NCBI GenBank assembly: GCA_900539525.1
Contig: UQCM01000003.1
Span: 13,174 to 77,173 of the forward strand
Length of the DNA stretch: 64,000 nucleotides
Direction: 5' to 3'
Origin: an uncultured Blautia sp.
GTDB taxonomy: Bacteria > Bacillota > Clostridia > Lachnospirales > Lachnospiraceae
Each line of letters begins with the position of its first letter. The first letter of the stretch is position 1. A model generated the notes under the pieces. The model was given only the letters and a program-made list of their open reading frames with translations. It was not told the origin of the DNA and searched no databases. This document shows positions 18,322-27,603 of this stretch, piece by piece. The position numbers were made by a program, and so were the translations under genes.

Positions 18322-19797
18322 TCAACGTCTTGCCCTGCAACTATCTATGAGATCCTTTCCAATCCCCAGTACCAGTCCGGACAGTTTTGCAAATTCTTTT
18401 GCATACAGCAGTGTCAGAACAGCCATAAGCAATGCCATACATCCCATGCGCATCCACTGCTGTTCACTGAGAAACATATTCGCAACACAGGCTGCAAGCA
18501 TAAGAATCAGTGCCGTAACACTTCTTTTATAGGAAGTGACACATTTGTAATACTTTTCTCCCAGTACGCTGCGGATCGCCAGGTATACCAGCCCGGCCAT
18601 TGCTGAAGATACTGCAGCTCCCAGAGACCCCAGCCTCGGGATCAAAAGCCAGCATCCTGCAACATTTACGATCAGTGAGCCGAGGATAAAGATAATGTTT
18701 AACTGCGTCTTTTTTGCAATCGCTATCCCTACACCTGTACTCTCAGAAATCGTATAGCAGATCGGAGCAATCAGAAGAAATGCAAAAAAGGTTTTCGAGG
18801 AACGATAAGACTCTCCAAGCAGCAGGAAAATAATATCCTGAAAGAATAGAATTGCCATACCAAATAATATCATAATATATGTGATGTAATTATGAACAGC
18901 GCTGATTTTTTTCTGCTCTGTTTTGTAGTTTTCATAAACAAAGGCCGTCCAGTACATATTAAATCCCGTCTGAATCAGACTGATCAGCGAAGCGATCGAA
19001 ACTGCTGAAGAGTAGACCCCCAGGGCTGTGAAGGTCAGTTTCTGCTTGATCAGAAGATTGGAAATTGACGTATTCAGCCAGGCAATGATAGAAGCAGGCA
19101 TGAGCGGCAGTCCGAATTTCATCATGACCTTAACCACATTCTGATCATATACCAGCTCCTTCCGTGAGGAAACACGTGCTTCCTTCTGAATAAACCAGTA
19201 TACAAGCATCAGCAGGAATGTCAATCCTGTATTGAATAACACTGCACTGTAATAGGTGGTATCCCACCCAGCACAGACAATATAGGCCACTTTCGTACAG
19301 ATCACAATCAGCAGTGACTGAATCGAAAACCGGATGCAGTCCTGCCTCATCCTGTAATTGAGATTATAGAGCCTCAATATTGCCGTTGCATAGATACATA
19401 CCGCCAGGCACAGAAAGATGATACTTTTGTTCTCTCCTACCACTTCAAAGGCAATCTCCTGGCGAAACGGCGATAAGACAAGCACCGCAACAGCTGTGAG
19501 AATCGTAGTCACGACCAGTGAATAGCTGAAGATCAGCCGGTTATCCCTGCCATGGATTCCCTCATAATAAAAACGTGTATAGGTCTGATCCAGTCCGCAC
19601 AGTACAATGGTCATTCCCAGATTTACCACGGTTGTGAACATATTGATTTTTCCCATGGCATCCGGATCGAAAACTCTTGTTATGATTGGAATCGTAAAAA
19701 AACTGATAACAAACCCGATCCAGGTACTCATGGAAAAACCTACCATATTTTTTATAAAACTTTTTGCATCTATTTTACCAGCCAAATCATTCACCAT
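18322..19797 (-). CDS. Wzx-type polysaccharide flippase (MATE/MOP superfamily)
   Basis: 491 residues with about 14 membrane helices. The N-terminal FIKNMVGFSMSTWIGFVISF and IPIITRVFDPDAMGKI and the DQTYTRFYYEG loop are typical of Wzx/RfbX/SpoVB-like exporters. It flips undecaprenyl-diphosphate-linked repeat units to the outer face. The window also has an ABC exporter, so two export routes coexist. The start region offers ATG 19797 and a TTG at 19785; the binding site (GAGG) is very close to the ATG, so the true start could be the TTG. Confidence 0.88.
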   Translation of the reverse strand: MVNDLAGKIDAKSFIKNMVGFSMSTWIGFVISFFTIPIITRVFDPDAMGKINMFTTVVNLGMTIVLCGLDQTYTRFYYEGIHGRDNRLIFSYSLVVTTILTAVAVLVLSPFRQEIAFEVVGENKSIIFLCLAVCIYATAILRLYNLNYRMRQDCIRFSIQSLLIVICTKVAYIVCAGWDTTYYSAVLFNTGLTFLLMLVYWFIQKEARVSSRKELVYDQNVVKVMMKFGLPLMPASIIAWLNTSISNLLIKQKLTFTALGVYSSAVSIASLISLIQTGFNMYWTAFVYENYKTEQKKISAVHNYITYIMILFGMAILFFQDIIFLLLGESYRSSKTFFAFLLIAPICYTISESTGVGIAIAKKTQLNIIFILGSLIVNVAGCWLLIPRLGSLGAAVSSAMAGLVYLAIRSVLGEKYYKCVTSYKRSVTALILMLAACVANMFLSEQQWMRMGCMALLMAVLTLLYAKEFAKLSGLVLGIGKDLIDSCRARR

Positions 19798-19844
19798 CCT
19801 CTATCTCATGATTGATCCGATCGTTTCACTTCTGAATCATTTTC

Positions 19845-21761
19845 TCACAGCAGCCTGCCTCCGAGTGCCAGTCCCCAGATCGCAGCTGTCTGAAACACCC
19901 AGGCGGAACCGCATACCACTTTCGCCAGTGTCTGCCCGCTGATCTGAACACGGATCTTCATGTTTGTCACCAGCAGTGCGCCAAGATAAAGCAGCGGCAG
20001 ATAATACCTCGCCTGAACACCTGCAATCTCCATCGCTCCCACAGGTGTAAAGCTCAGATACAGAGCCGTCCAGATCAACAATATGATCACTGCAAAAATC
20101 CCCCACATCAGGACTCTCTTCCACAGCCCGCAGAGGGCGATCCTTTCATTTCCCTCCTCCTTCTGAAAGAGCAGCAGGGTCATGACCGGCAGCAGGAGAA
20201 CACACCACTTATCCTTAAGAACGCCCATAGAAGAATAATTCAGCAGCATCAGATTTCCAAAAAAGTAATGGTCCGTCTCGACGTTTCCCAGATTCCGGAA
20301 ATTGTCCAGTGAAAATACACTGCCAACCATCAGCTTCACACTCTCCCACGGATGCTTTACCATGGAAATCACCTGCCTCACTGCACTGGTGTCTCCCCCT
20401 CTGGAATCTCCTCCATAAGAAAGATTTCCCGCCAGTACATTGGTCAGTACCGGCAGCACGAAGGTCAGCATGACAAGTACAAAGGCCAGCAGTACGCCGG
20501 CTCCGATCATACGTTTTACTTTCTTCGGCATTTTCTGAAGCTGGGGAATCAGGATCAGAAGCAGGATCACCGGAATGTAGACAGCCTTCGAAAGACATCC
20601 CAGCACAAACAGAACAGCCGCACCTGCGATCGATGGAATATGGCAGTTTTCTCCTCCAAAAAAAGTCTCACGGCACCAGAGTACACAGCCAAGCGTTACG
20701 AAGGAAAAGACAATGCTGTCATACGTATAGGAGCATGCCTGAAACAGTGCGGTCGGCATCATGGCAATAAATGCCAGAAACAGCTTTTTGTTCTTTGCCA
20801 GCCTTATCGCCATAAACATCACAGTCACATACAGGAACAGATTTCCCAGCTTCCCGAAAGCAAACAATACGGTAAAAGGCAGACCAATCAGCTTCCCGAC
20901 CGCAAGGAACAATGCCATGGGAAGATATACCAGATACTGATAGGAAACAAACAGAGAATCTCTGCTCTCCTCTTCCACGATCTCATGATCGTTCTGATTC
21001 ATATACTCCCTCAGCTGCGCGAACTCTGCCTTTGTGTTGCAATTGAAATTCGTTCTGTCTGCAATCTTCTGCGCTGACAGGGTCCACCGGACGGTGCGTC
21101 CGCCGGCAATGCTATAAGACCTTTTGAAATGGATCTGTTCGTCCCAGGAATTACACATGGGCTGTGCCAGAGAGATCAGCAGGATGCCAAAGCTCAATGC
21201 AAAGACTGCAAAATACCATTCGATTTTTTTTAAAAAAGATTTTTCAAATAATACACAGTAAAGCAGGGCCAGCGCTATCAATACAAACAGCATCCGGAAT
21301 TTATTCAGTTCAAAGCGATTGGAAAGCCAGATCCCTGTAAGCTCCATGCCCTCCGTTTTTTTCATCGTGATTCTCAGTGACGTGACTTCTCTCTCCAGAT
21401 TGGTACTGTATTCTGTGAAATACGTGTCCACGGTATCGCTGTAATTTCCAGTTTCCTTCTTCCCGAAGCCGTTAATTTCTCCTGTACGGATCCTGTAAAT
21501 GGAACGCTCAGGAAACGTGCCTCTCAGGCTGATCTGCTTTACATAGATCCTGCCTTCCGGTCTGAACAGCACCTGATATTTTTCTGCTCCGTCATCTTCG
21601 ATCACGCTGATCTGACCACTGAGATCCAGCCCATCATATCCTCCCCTCAAGGCATGGATATTAGCGATCAGCTCCACGCTGAACGTAACAAGCAGGATCA
21701 TGACAACTGCGATGACTCTTTGATACTTCTTTAATCTGTTTAATAATGCACTCAAATCCAT
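19845..21761 (-). CDS. DUF2142 polytopic membrane protein (GT-C-like)
   Basis: 638 residues. There is one N-terminal helix, an outer domain of about 120 residues, then ten or more helices. Family landmarks are seen in order: MCNSWDEQIHFKRSYS (acidic pair in the first outer loop), SYTYDSIVFSF and IAGVQARYYLPLLYLG. Proteins of this group lie in many surface-glycan loci and resemble GT-C transferases. It probably transfers a polyprenyl-linked sugar outside the membrane. The ATG at 21761 is close to AGGAG; a TTG two codons on has better spacing, so the start is uncertain by two residues. Confidence 0.8.
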   Translation of the reverse strand: MDLSALLNRLKKYQRVIAVVMILLVTFSVELIANIHALRGGYDGLDLSGQISVIEDDGAEKYQVLFRPEGRIYVKQISLRGTFPERSIYRIRTGEINGFGKKETGNYSDTVDTYFTEYSTNLEREVTSLRITMKKTEGMELTGIWLSNRFELNKFRMLFVLIALALLYCVLFEKSFLKKIEWYFAVFALSFGILLISLAQPMCNSWDEQIHFKRSYSIAGGRTVRWTLSAQKIADRTNFNCNTKAEFAQLREYMNQNDHEIVEEESRDSLFVSYQYLVYLPMALFLAVGKLIGLPFTVLFAFGKLGNLFLYVTVMFMAIRLAKNKKLFLAFIAMMPTALFQACSYTYDSIVFSFVTLGCVLWCRETFFGGENCHIPSIAGAAVLFVLGCLSKAVYIPVILLLILIPQLQKMPKKVKRMIGAGVLLAFVLVMLTFVLPVLTNVLAGNLSYGGDSRGGDTSAVRQVISMVKHPWESVKLMVGSVFSLDNFRNLGNVETDHYFFGNLMLLNYSSMGVLKDKWCVLLLPVMTLLLFQKEEGNERIALCGLWKRVLMWGIFAVIILLIWTALYLSFTPVGAMEIAGVQARYYLPLLYLGALLVTNMKIRVQISGQTLAKVVCGSAWVFQTAAIWGLALGGRLL

Positions 21762-21779
21762 TCTCCTCAATCGCTCTGC

Positions 21780-22934
21780 TTACTCTTTGTACTTCCCTGC
21801 AAGCTCCTGAAGCTCCCTCGCTCTTGCCTCAAAGGAATACGTTGTCCGGATCAGCTCCCACTGCTTCTTTACACACTCTTTTACCGAAGCATAGTCATTT
21901 TCCAGATGTCTTACACAGTCCTCAAATTCTTCCCTGTTACTGTAATACAGCACTGCATCCGGGAAAATCTCTTTTAACTCTTCACATCCATCGGATATTA
22001 CCGGTAATCCACAGGCCAGCGCATCAAAGATCCGGTTATTCACAAACTGGTAATCCAGCATGTCCTGCCAGTGATCATTTAAGGTGGCCTTTGCCGACCG
22101 GTACAGATCTGGAATCGCATCATTGTCAATAAACGGTGCCTGGATCCGGTCCATATGTCCGCTGAGGATCCTGTTCCATCCGCTGCCCCACATCCGGAAG
22201 GGAAGACGGTCCTCAATCGCCCACATCACACAGCTTCTGGCGATCCCTCTGGAGTTTCCGATAAAAATATAATCCCTGTCTGAAGTATCCTCCATCCCCG
22301 TATCCGGGTAAAACAGCTCCGTATCTGTACACTGTAAAAGAGGCACTACAGGAACGGATACCTTCTCCTGAAGCTTTTTCGCATAATAGCGGGAAGCTAC
22401 ACAAACCACATCATACAGCTCGTACTCCTCAGGCGTAACCATGTCCGGGTGGCTGATATTCCACATCACATACAGGCACTTCTCATTTCGCCTGTCCGGA
22501 CGATAAAAGAGACATCCACGGAGCACCAGTACCACATCTGCCCCTGATTCACAGCCCCAGTCCTCTCTTGTATCCAGCAACACATAGATTCCCAGCCGCT
22601 CCAGGTATTTTTTCAGAGACCGGGCATAATAGTAGTCTCCCCAGCGTGCCCTCGACTCATCCTCCGGTGCCGGACATTTGATGACCCATACCGGGCGTCC
22701 GGCTGCCAGACGCTTCGTCTCCGCAGCCACTTTTCCCCAGTCATCTCTCCGCTTCCATTCCCTGTCGATCTGCTGTCTGATGTTTTCAATGGCTTTCGCC
22801 TGTGCTTTATCACTTTTCTTCAGTTCCTCCAGAAGCTTCCGGATCTCCTGCTGCTCCCGCAGAATCTGTTCATAATCTCCATTTGCGGATGTAAAACGTC
22901 GGATAACTTTTTTCAGCCTGCTTCCTATCCCCAT
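21780..22934 (-). CDS. Glycosyltransferase with N-terminal coiled coil (CgeB/GT-B-like)
   Basis: 384 residues. Residues about 20-75 are charged and helical with heptad spacing, a likely coiled coil. The remainder is a GT-B-like fold: WGDYYYARSLKKYLERLG, YVMWNISHPDMVTPEEY, YIFIGNSRGIARS, and a C-terminal FVNNRIFDALACGLPVISD of the glycosyl-transferase group-1 (CgeB-like) domain. The coiled coil suggests it works as an oligomer or docks on another protein. Donor and acceptor unknown. Tightly linked with the DUF2142 gene. Confidence 0.8.
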   Translation of the reverse strand: MGIGSRLKKVIRRFTSANGDYEQILREQQEIRKLLEELKKSDKAQAKAIENIRQQIDREWKRRDDWGKVAAETKRLAAGRPVWVIKCPAPEDESRARWGDYYYARSLKKYLERLGIYVLLDTREDWGCESGADVVLVLRGCLFYRPDRRNEKCLYVMWNISHPDMVTPEEYELYDVVCVASRYYAKKLQEKVSVPVVPLLQCTDTELFYPDTGMEDTSDRDYIFIGNSRGIARSCVMWAIEDRLPFRMWGSGWNRILSGHMDRIQAPFIDNDAIPDLYRSAKATLNDHWQDMLDYQFVNNRIFDALACGLPVISDGCEELKEIFPDAVLYYSNREEFEDCVRHLENDYASVKECVKKQWELIRTTYSFEARARELQELAGKYKE

Positions 22935-23000
22935 ACGTTCCCCTTTCTTCCTGTCGCTTTCTTCTCAATCCTCTTAAGACCATCACTTTTTCAAATGTGT

Positions 23001-24038
23001 TTAATTTCTTCTTTTCTGCCTCTCCATCACCTTATTTACAATAAAGGCTATCCCGATCAGTGCCAGCTCAGACACGGTCATCCAGAGCCTGGACACGATG
23101 GATATGATCACCGCATATTCCTCCGGCATGATCAGTCCGAGTCCCAGCACCAGGATTCCCTCTCTGACACCCAGCCCCGATGGTGCAAAGATTGCAAGGA
23201 TACCGATGATACACGACAGACCAAAGATTCCGGCTGTGTAAAGCAGCTCCGAAGCGGGGATCGGGTAGATGGAACAGGTCAGCATATAGAAACCGATTCC
23301 AACGATGATCCAGTTTAAGATAAATAAAACAACTACCTTTAACATCTCCGGATAAGTGATCGGTATCACCAGATCCTTCTTTTTAATGATCTTCTCTGCA
23401 AATTTCAGAAAGAAATTAATGATCTTCGGGTTTATACAGATAAAAAACACGATGACCAGCACAACGGTTGCCCATTGATAATCCGCCAGAATGTCATTCG
23501 GAAAGAATAAAAGAGAGATCAGAAACAGGAAGGCCGCTCCCAGCAGAGTACAGATGTTTTCCAGGAAAAAGCAGATCGTTACCTTCCGGATCGGAGCCCC
23601 CGCCTCCTCATAAGCCGGAATCCTGGCCAGCAGCATAAATACTTTTCCCGGAATATACTTTCCCAGAATTGAATACAGATATGCCGTAATTGCCTTAAAA
23701 TATCTGATCCCGCAGTGATTCAGCCTGGTCATATAGTGCCACAGGGAAGCCAGGGTAATCTTGTATAAGAAGTAAAATCCCACCGCCCCTGCAAAAACCA
23801 TCCAGTTGATGTCTACGTCCAGATTTTTATAGCTGTCCGCATTTTTGTAAAAATAGCGTGCCAGGAAAATCACTACAAGAACCAGAAAACCGTATTTCAG
23901 GATTTTCATCCCTTTCTTCTTCTGTGATGCTTTTCCTGTCTCTTCGTCCTTCTCCTGAACTTCGGGAGAGTCCTGACGAACGCTTCCCTCAGTCACTCTC
24001 TCCTCTTCTCTCTTAACTATTTCCTTATGATCTATCAT
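23001..24038 (-). CDS. Lysylphosphatidylglycerol-synthase-TM / flippase-like membrane protein
   Basis: 345 residues with a charged cytoplasmic N-terminus of about 43 residues and then eight or nine helices. The family marks are LGKYIPGKVFMLLARIPAYE and FAPSGLGVREGILVLGLGL. This is the membrane module of the MprF-like/YbhN group, often found without a synthetase domain in glycan loci. It is presumed to move lipids or lipid-linked sugars. The ribosome binding site at 24038 is weak. It lies 26 bases downstream of the large pyruvyl-transferase fusion gene, probably in the same transcript. Confidence 0.82.
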   Translation of the reverse strand: MIDHKEIVKREEERVTEGSVRQDSPEVQEKDEETGKASQKKKGMKILKYGFLVLVVIFLARYFYKNADSYKNLDVDINWMVFAGAVGFYFLYKITLASLWHYMTRLNHCGIRYFKAITAYLYSILGKYIPGKVFMLLARIPAYEEAGAPIRKVTICFFLENICTLLGAAFLFLISLLFFPNDILADYQWATVVLVIVFFICINPKIINFFLKFAEKIIKKKDLVIPITYPEMLKVVVLFILNWIIVGIGFYMLTCSIYPIPASELLYTAGIFGLSCIIGILAIFAPSGLGVREGILVLGLGLIMPEEYAVIISIVSRLWMTVSELALIGIAFIVNKVMERQKRRN

Positions 24039-24064
24039 ATACTCTCAGCCTTTTCTTTTTTCTG

Positions 24065-26425
24065 TTAAAAACTCAAAAGCACACGGATGAAGCACATATA
24101 GTAATAAATAACAATATGTGGAATCTTCCTCAGTCTGTCGTAATGCTCTTCCGAATACTTCTGATTCTTCCTTGCCAGATAAAATGCCAGCTTATGGTTC
24201 CAGCGGCATTTATCATCTGCTGTCAATGTTATTTCTCTGCCCTGTCTGCTTAAGTATTTCTGCTTTGCAGGTGCACAGGTAAACTTAAAGACAAGCGCCC
24301 TCTTCTGGCTGCGTACCATATCCCGGTCACTGATGTGGGAATCTGTGATCGCCCCTGCATCAACAGCTAAGCGGTACATCTCCCATGCCCTCTCATTCCG
24401 GATCACACAGCTGGTATGCTTGATGGGATTTCCCTTCATTTCCTTTAACCAGATATCACCAAAGCTGATATCCGATGCAAACGCAAAATGATCCTGACAG
24501 GTCATGCATCTTCCTTTTTCAAAGAAATAAGCATTCTTATAGGCGCAGATCGTCTTTGTGTAGGAAAAGGTCTTCTCACTGCCATCCTCATAGACAACGG
24601 AGGACAGCCCTCTCCAGTGCCCTCTCCGGTAATACAGGCGCTTTGCCCCGTCCAGGCTGATCCCGGACTGCTCCAGGGACAGAAGCGTCGCTTTGTCTGA
24701 GTGATTTCCACTGCAGTAGAGGCCCAGCTTCAGGACAATCTTTCTTCGCAGCTGCTCATCCTTCTCCATCAGCTTTGTCAGTCCCTGCAGCATACAGGGT
24801 GTCATGACCACGGCAACCCTGCCGTCAAACGCTCTCACCAGATCCACATGCTTCAGGAGTGGAATGTTCATATATACACTGGAGGATGCACTGCGGATCT
24901 CCTCCTCTGTCGTGGCAATAAAGGTGCGATATCCCAGTTTTCCGTCTGCGATCTGCGTCTTCGTCACCCACGCACCGTCGATCTGCCCGTTCTTCAGCAA
25001 ATGGCAGAGAAGCGCTGTAACCATGCCGCCGGAAGCGGCATTCTCACGGATCGTCTCATCGCTGGCATAGCCCTTTCGGCAGGCCACATGTGTACCCAGA
25101 TATTTATCGGGATCCTTATCATCCAGAATCTTCTTCTTTGACGATGGCTTTCCCGTGATCTCATCGATCACTTCCCCGGCATAGACGATATTCTTTCTGG
25201 AGCTTTCCATAACCGCGTCGTAGTTTTCTTCAATATTCTTCCGGATCTCGTCCTCAGCCTTTACAAATTTATAAAATTCCTGCTCCAGAGATTCTGCCGT
25301 CAGGTTGGAAAAATCGATGGCATACTGCCCCAGATGAAAGAAATCCAGCACTTCCTGATACTTGTGGCTCCATCCCACCAGAAGCACAGGGACCTTCTTC
25401 TCCAGCGCACCAATCATCGCATGGAATCTGGACGCCACCAGGAAACGGCATTTTCCGATATAGGCACGGATCTCCTCTGCCTCCATCTCCCTGTGATACC
25501 AGCGCACCATATCCTTATTTTTTACACCCTCATAGACAGCATCACAGATCATCAGGTCATTGTTCCTTGGCTTCTGGCTGTTGATTCTTGCACCGTTTGC
25601 GATGATCAGCACCCGGTAGCCCGCCTGATTCAGCTTCCCGATGAAATCGATCATGATTCCCCTGTAATCGATATTCAGCTTATTGCATTTTTTCTCCACA
25701 ACAGAACTGATGGAAAGTCCGACCAGCCGGTTCTTCTCCCGGTCGGCACTGTCACAGCCTTCATAAAACGCATCCTTTCTGCACACCTCATCCACCATGC
25801 GGTCACACCGCTCATCATCGGCCATGGTAAAGGCTCCGTCCGCGCAGAGCTTTACATTTTTCTCAACTCCGATGGATCTGAGATTCTCAAGGGTGCCCTC
25901 TCCTCTGGCACAGATCAGCTTCATCTTCGGCAGGATCCATTTCGCCAGAAAACGGTTGGTGAAGGAATGGAAGGTTCCCATCGCCTGGGAATACTTCATC
26001 ACCGGCGTCCCCATCAGCATCGGAACAGCCGCACACACAAAGGCATAGGTATTCATCACAAAACCGCGGCTGTCCACAAAGGAGATCCCCGCCTCATCCA
26101 GCACCACATCCGTCTGTGAATACGCCTTCAATATCTTATTCTTCAGCAGCAGCTTTTTCACCGGCGGGCACCAGCTAAACAGCTTATAAAGCACTGCAAG
26201 CGGAAACGCAACAAAAAGCAGTTGTTCCGGTTTGCAGGGAACGATTTTAATAAAATCCCACGGAATCTGCTTTCTGTCTTCGGAAGGGTAGACTGACATC
26301 AGATGGATGTTCAGTCTTTCCCCGTATCTGTCATGTAATTGTCTGATCGAACTCTGAAGCATCGCTGCCGCTCCCTTGTTTCCGCTGTAGCTGGCGGCAG
26401 TGATGGCGATTACTATATCTCTCAT
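24065..26425 (-). CDS. Fusion: polysaccharide pyruvyl transferase + F420-hydrogenase-beta-like domain
   Basis: 786 residues. Residues 1 to about 420 are a polysaccharide pyruvyl transferase (AASYSGNKGAAAMLQSS start, RFHAMIGALEKKVPVLLVGW C-terminal signature). Residues about 440-760 are the FrhB/F420-hydrogenase beta-subunit C-terminal type: NAASGGMVTALLCHLL, VVMTPCMLQGL, LGLYCSGNHSDK, GRCMTCQDHFAFASD and ISFGDIW. The N-terminal ferredoxin domain present in the free relative at 30829 is missing. GGGAGG precedes the ATG. It probably couples a ketal or pyruvyl transfer with a redox step, but the reaction is not known. Confidence 0.85.
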   Translation of the reverse strand: MRDIVIAITAASYSGNKGAAAMLQSSIRQLHDRYGERLNIHLMSVYPSEDRKQIPWDFIKIVPCKPEQLLFVAFPLAVLYKLFSWCPPVKKLLLKNKILKAYSQTDVVLDEAGISFVDSRGFVMNTYAFVCAAVPMLMGTPVMKYSQAMGTFHSFTNRFLAKWILPKMKLICARGEGTLENLRSIGVEKNVKLCADGAFTMADDERCDRMVDEVCRKDAFYEGCDSADREKNRLVGLSISSVVEKKCNKLNIDYRGIMIDFIGKLNQAGYRVLIIANGARINSQKPRNNDLMICDAVYEGVKNKDMVRWYHREMEAEEIRAYIGKCRFLVASRFHAMIGALEKKVPVLLVGWSHKYQEVLDFFHLGQYAIDFSNLTAESLEQEFYKFVKAEDEIRKNIEENYDAVMESSRKNIVYAGEVIDEITGKPSSKKKILDDKDPDKYLGTHVACRKGYASDETIRENAASGGMVTALLCHLLKNGQIDGAWVTKTQIADGKLGYRTFIATTEEEIRSASSSVYMNIPLLKHVDLVRAFDGRVAVVMTPCMLQGLTKLMEKDEQLRRKIVLKLGLYCSGNHSDKATLLSLEQSGISLDGAKRLYYRRGHWRGLSSVVYEDGSEKTFSYTKTICAYKNAYFFEKGRCMTCQDHFAFASDISFGDIWLKEMKGNPIKHTSCVIRNERAWEMYRLAVDAGAITDSHISDRDMVRSQKRALVFKFTCAPAKQKYLSRQGREITLTADDKCRWNHKLAFYLARKNQKYSEEHYDRLRKIPHIVIYYYMCFIRVLLSF

Positions 26426-26522
26426 TCTTTCCTCCCGGATCACTGTTTCCCGTGAATCAGGTAATCATAATGGCTTTCTTAACGAATAACCCTGGCATAG
26501 ATGTTCCTGCTATCTCTTATGT

Positions 26523-27476
26523 TCATTTGTTCCCCGGCTCATCATAATCCAGCTTACGCACATGATACTGGATATCCTCAAGAAGCTTTCTGTTGGCAGC
26601 AATAATATCTGCCTGCAGACCGATCACTCCTGTCATAAATCCCATCATCATCAGTGTACTTGCCAGAATCAGGGACTGGATATGGCCTGCACCTGACCCC
26701 ATGCAGAAATAAACGAGAAAACGGATCCCGATAGCTATCCCGAACAGAAGGAAGATTCCTCCGATGATAAAGAAAAACCGCAGAGGCTTGTACATCATAA
26801 AGGAACGTATGATCGTTACCATCGACCGCTTTACATAGCCGAACATACTGGAAAACAGCCTGGATTTCCGAAGCTCCGGATTCGTCCGGATCGGTACCGA
26901 TTCCATGGCAATCTTGTTTCTTCCTGCCTGCACGATCGTCTCCAGGGTATATGTATACTCATTGGTCACATTCAGACGCATAGCCGCATCCCGGCTGTAT
27001 GCACGAAATCCGCTGGGTGCGTCCGGAATATCCGTCTTAGATGCCACGCGCACCGTCCAGCTTCCCAGATGCTGCAGCTTTTTCTTTAATGGTGAGAAAT
27101 GCTCTGTATCATCAATCGGTCTCTCTCCGATCACGATATCTGCCTTTTCCTCCAGGATCGGGCGGACCAGCTTCTCAATATCGTCACCATTATACTGGTT
27201 ATCTGCATCTGTATTTACGATAATATCGGCTCCGTTCCTCAGGCACGCATCAATACCTGCCATAAATCCCTTCGCCAGACCCTTATTCTTCTTAAAATTC
27301 ACTACATAATGGACGCCCCAGTTCTTCGCCACCTTCACCGTGTCGTCCTTACTGCCGTCATTGATGATCAGATATTCGATCTCATCAATACCATCGATAT
27401 GCTTCGGCAGATCGTTTAACGCAATCTCCAGCGTCTCTGCCTCGTTATAACATGGAATCTGTATAATCAGCTTCAT
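26523..27476 (-). CDS. DPM/GtrB-type glycosyltransferase with two C-terminal helices (GT2)
   Basis: 317 residues: LIIQIPCYNEAETLEIAL, LIINDGSKDDTVKVA, IIVNTDADNQYNGDDI (metal-binding NTDADNQY), GERPIDDTEHFSP and PSGFRAYSRDAAMRL. Two membrane helices follow at about 233-255 and 265-290. It is the type that forms polyprenyl-phosphate sugars for GT-C enzymes, several of which lie nearby. A good promoter (27528-27556) sits 52 bases upstream, so a new transcript probably begins at this gene. Confidence 0.88.
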   Translation of the reverse strand: MKLIIQIPCYNEAETLEIALNDLPKHIDGIDEIEYLIINDGSKDDTVKVAKNWGVHYVVNFKKNKGLAKGFMAGIDACLRNGADIIVNTDADNQYNGDDIEKLVRPILEEKADIVIGERPIDDTEHFSPLKKKLQHLGSWTVRVASKTDIPDAPSGFRAYSRDAAMRLNVTNEYTYTLETIVQAGRNKIAMESVPIRTNPELRKSRLFSSMFGYVKRSMVTIIRSFMMYKPLRFFFIIGGIFLLFGIAIGIRFLVYFCMGSGAGHIQSLILASTLMMMGFMTGVIGLQADIIAANRKLLEDIQYHVRKLDYDEPGNK

Positions 27477-27527
27477 CTTCTTCTCCTATTATTCTCCGGA
27501 ATCCTTTACAATGTTGTAATCTTATTT

Positions 27528-27556
27528 ATCTTACTATCAATAATTTGCAAAGTCAA
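27528..27556 (-). promoter_or_regulatory. Sigma-A-type promoter inside the polysaccharide locus
   Basis: Read on the minus strand, TTGACT (27551-27556) is separated by exactly 17 bases from TAAGAT (27528-27533). The spacer is AT-rich. It would start transcription of the DPM-type gene at 27476 and everything after it. The 27-bp palindrome lies immediately upstream. Confidence 0.55.
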
Positions 27557-27576
27557 CCGCATTTGGCTGGATAATC

Positions 27577-27603
27577 GTTACTGGTCACGGAGTGAACCGT
27601 AAC
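27577..27603. repeat. 27-bp palindromic repeat, copy 2
   Basis: Full-length copy in reverse orientation relative to copies 3 and 4. It overlaps the 3' end of the GT-C gene: the final codons RYGSLRDQ and the stop are written in the repeat. Confidence 0.75.

Noticed and set aside
13332..21761. Wzy polymerase
   Set aside because: The large membrane proteins here have GT-C/DUF2142-like acidic loop motifs and not the O-antigen-ligase pattern; the role could not be supported.
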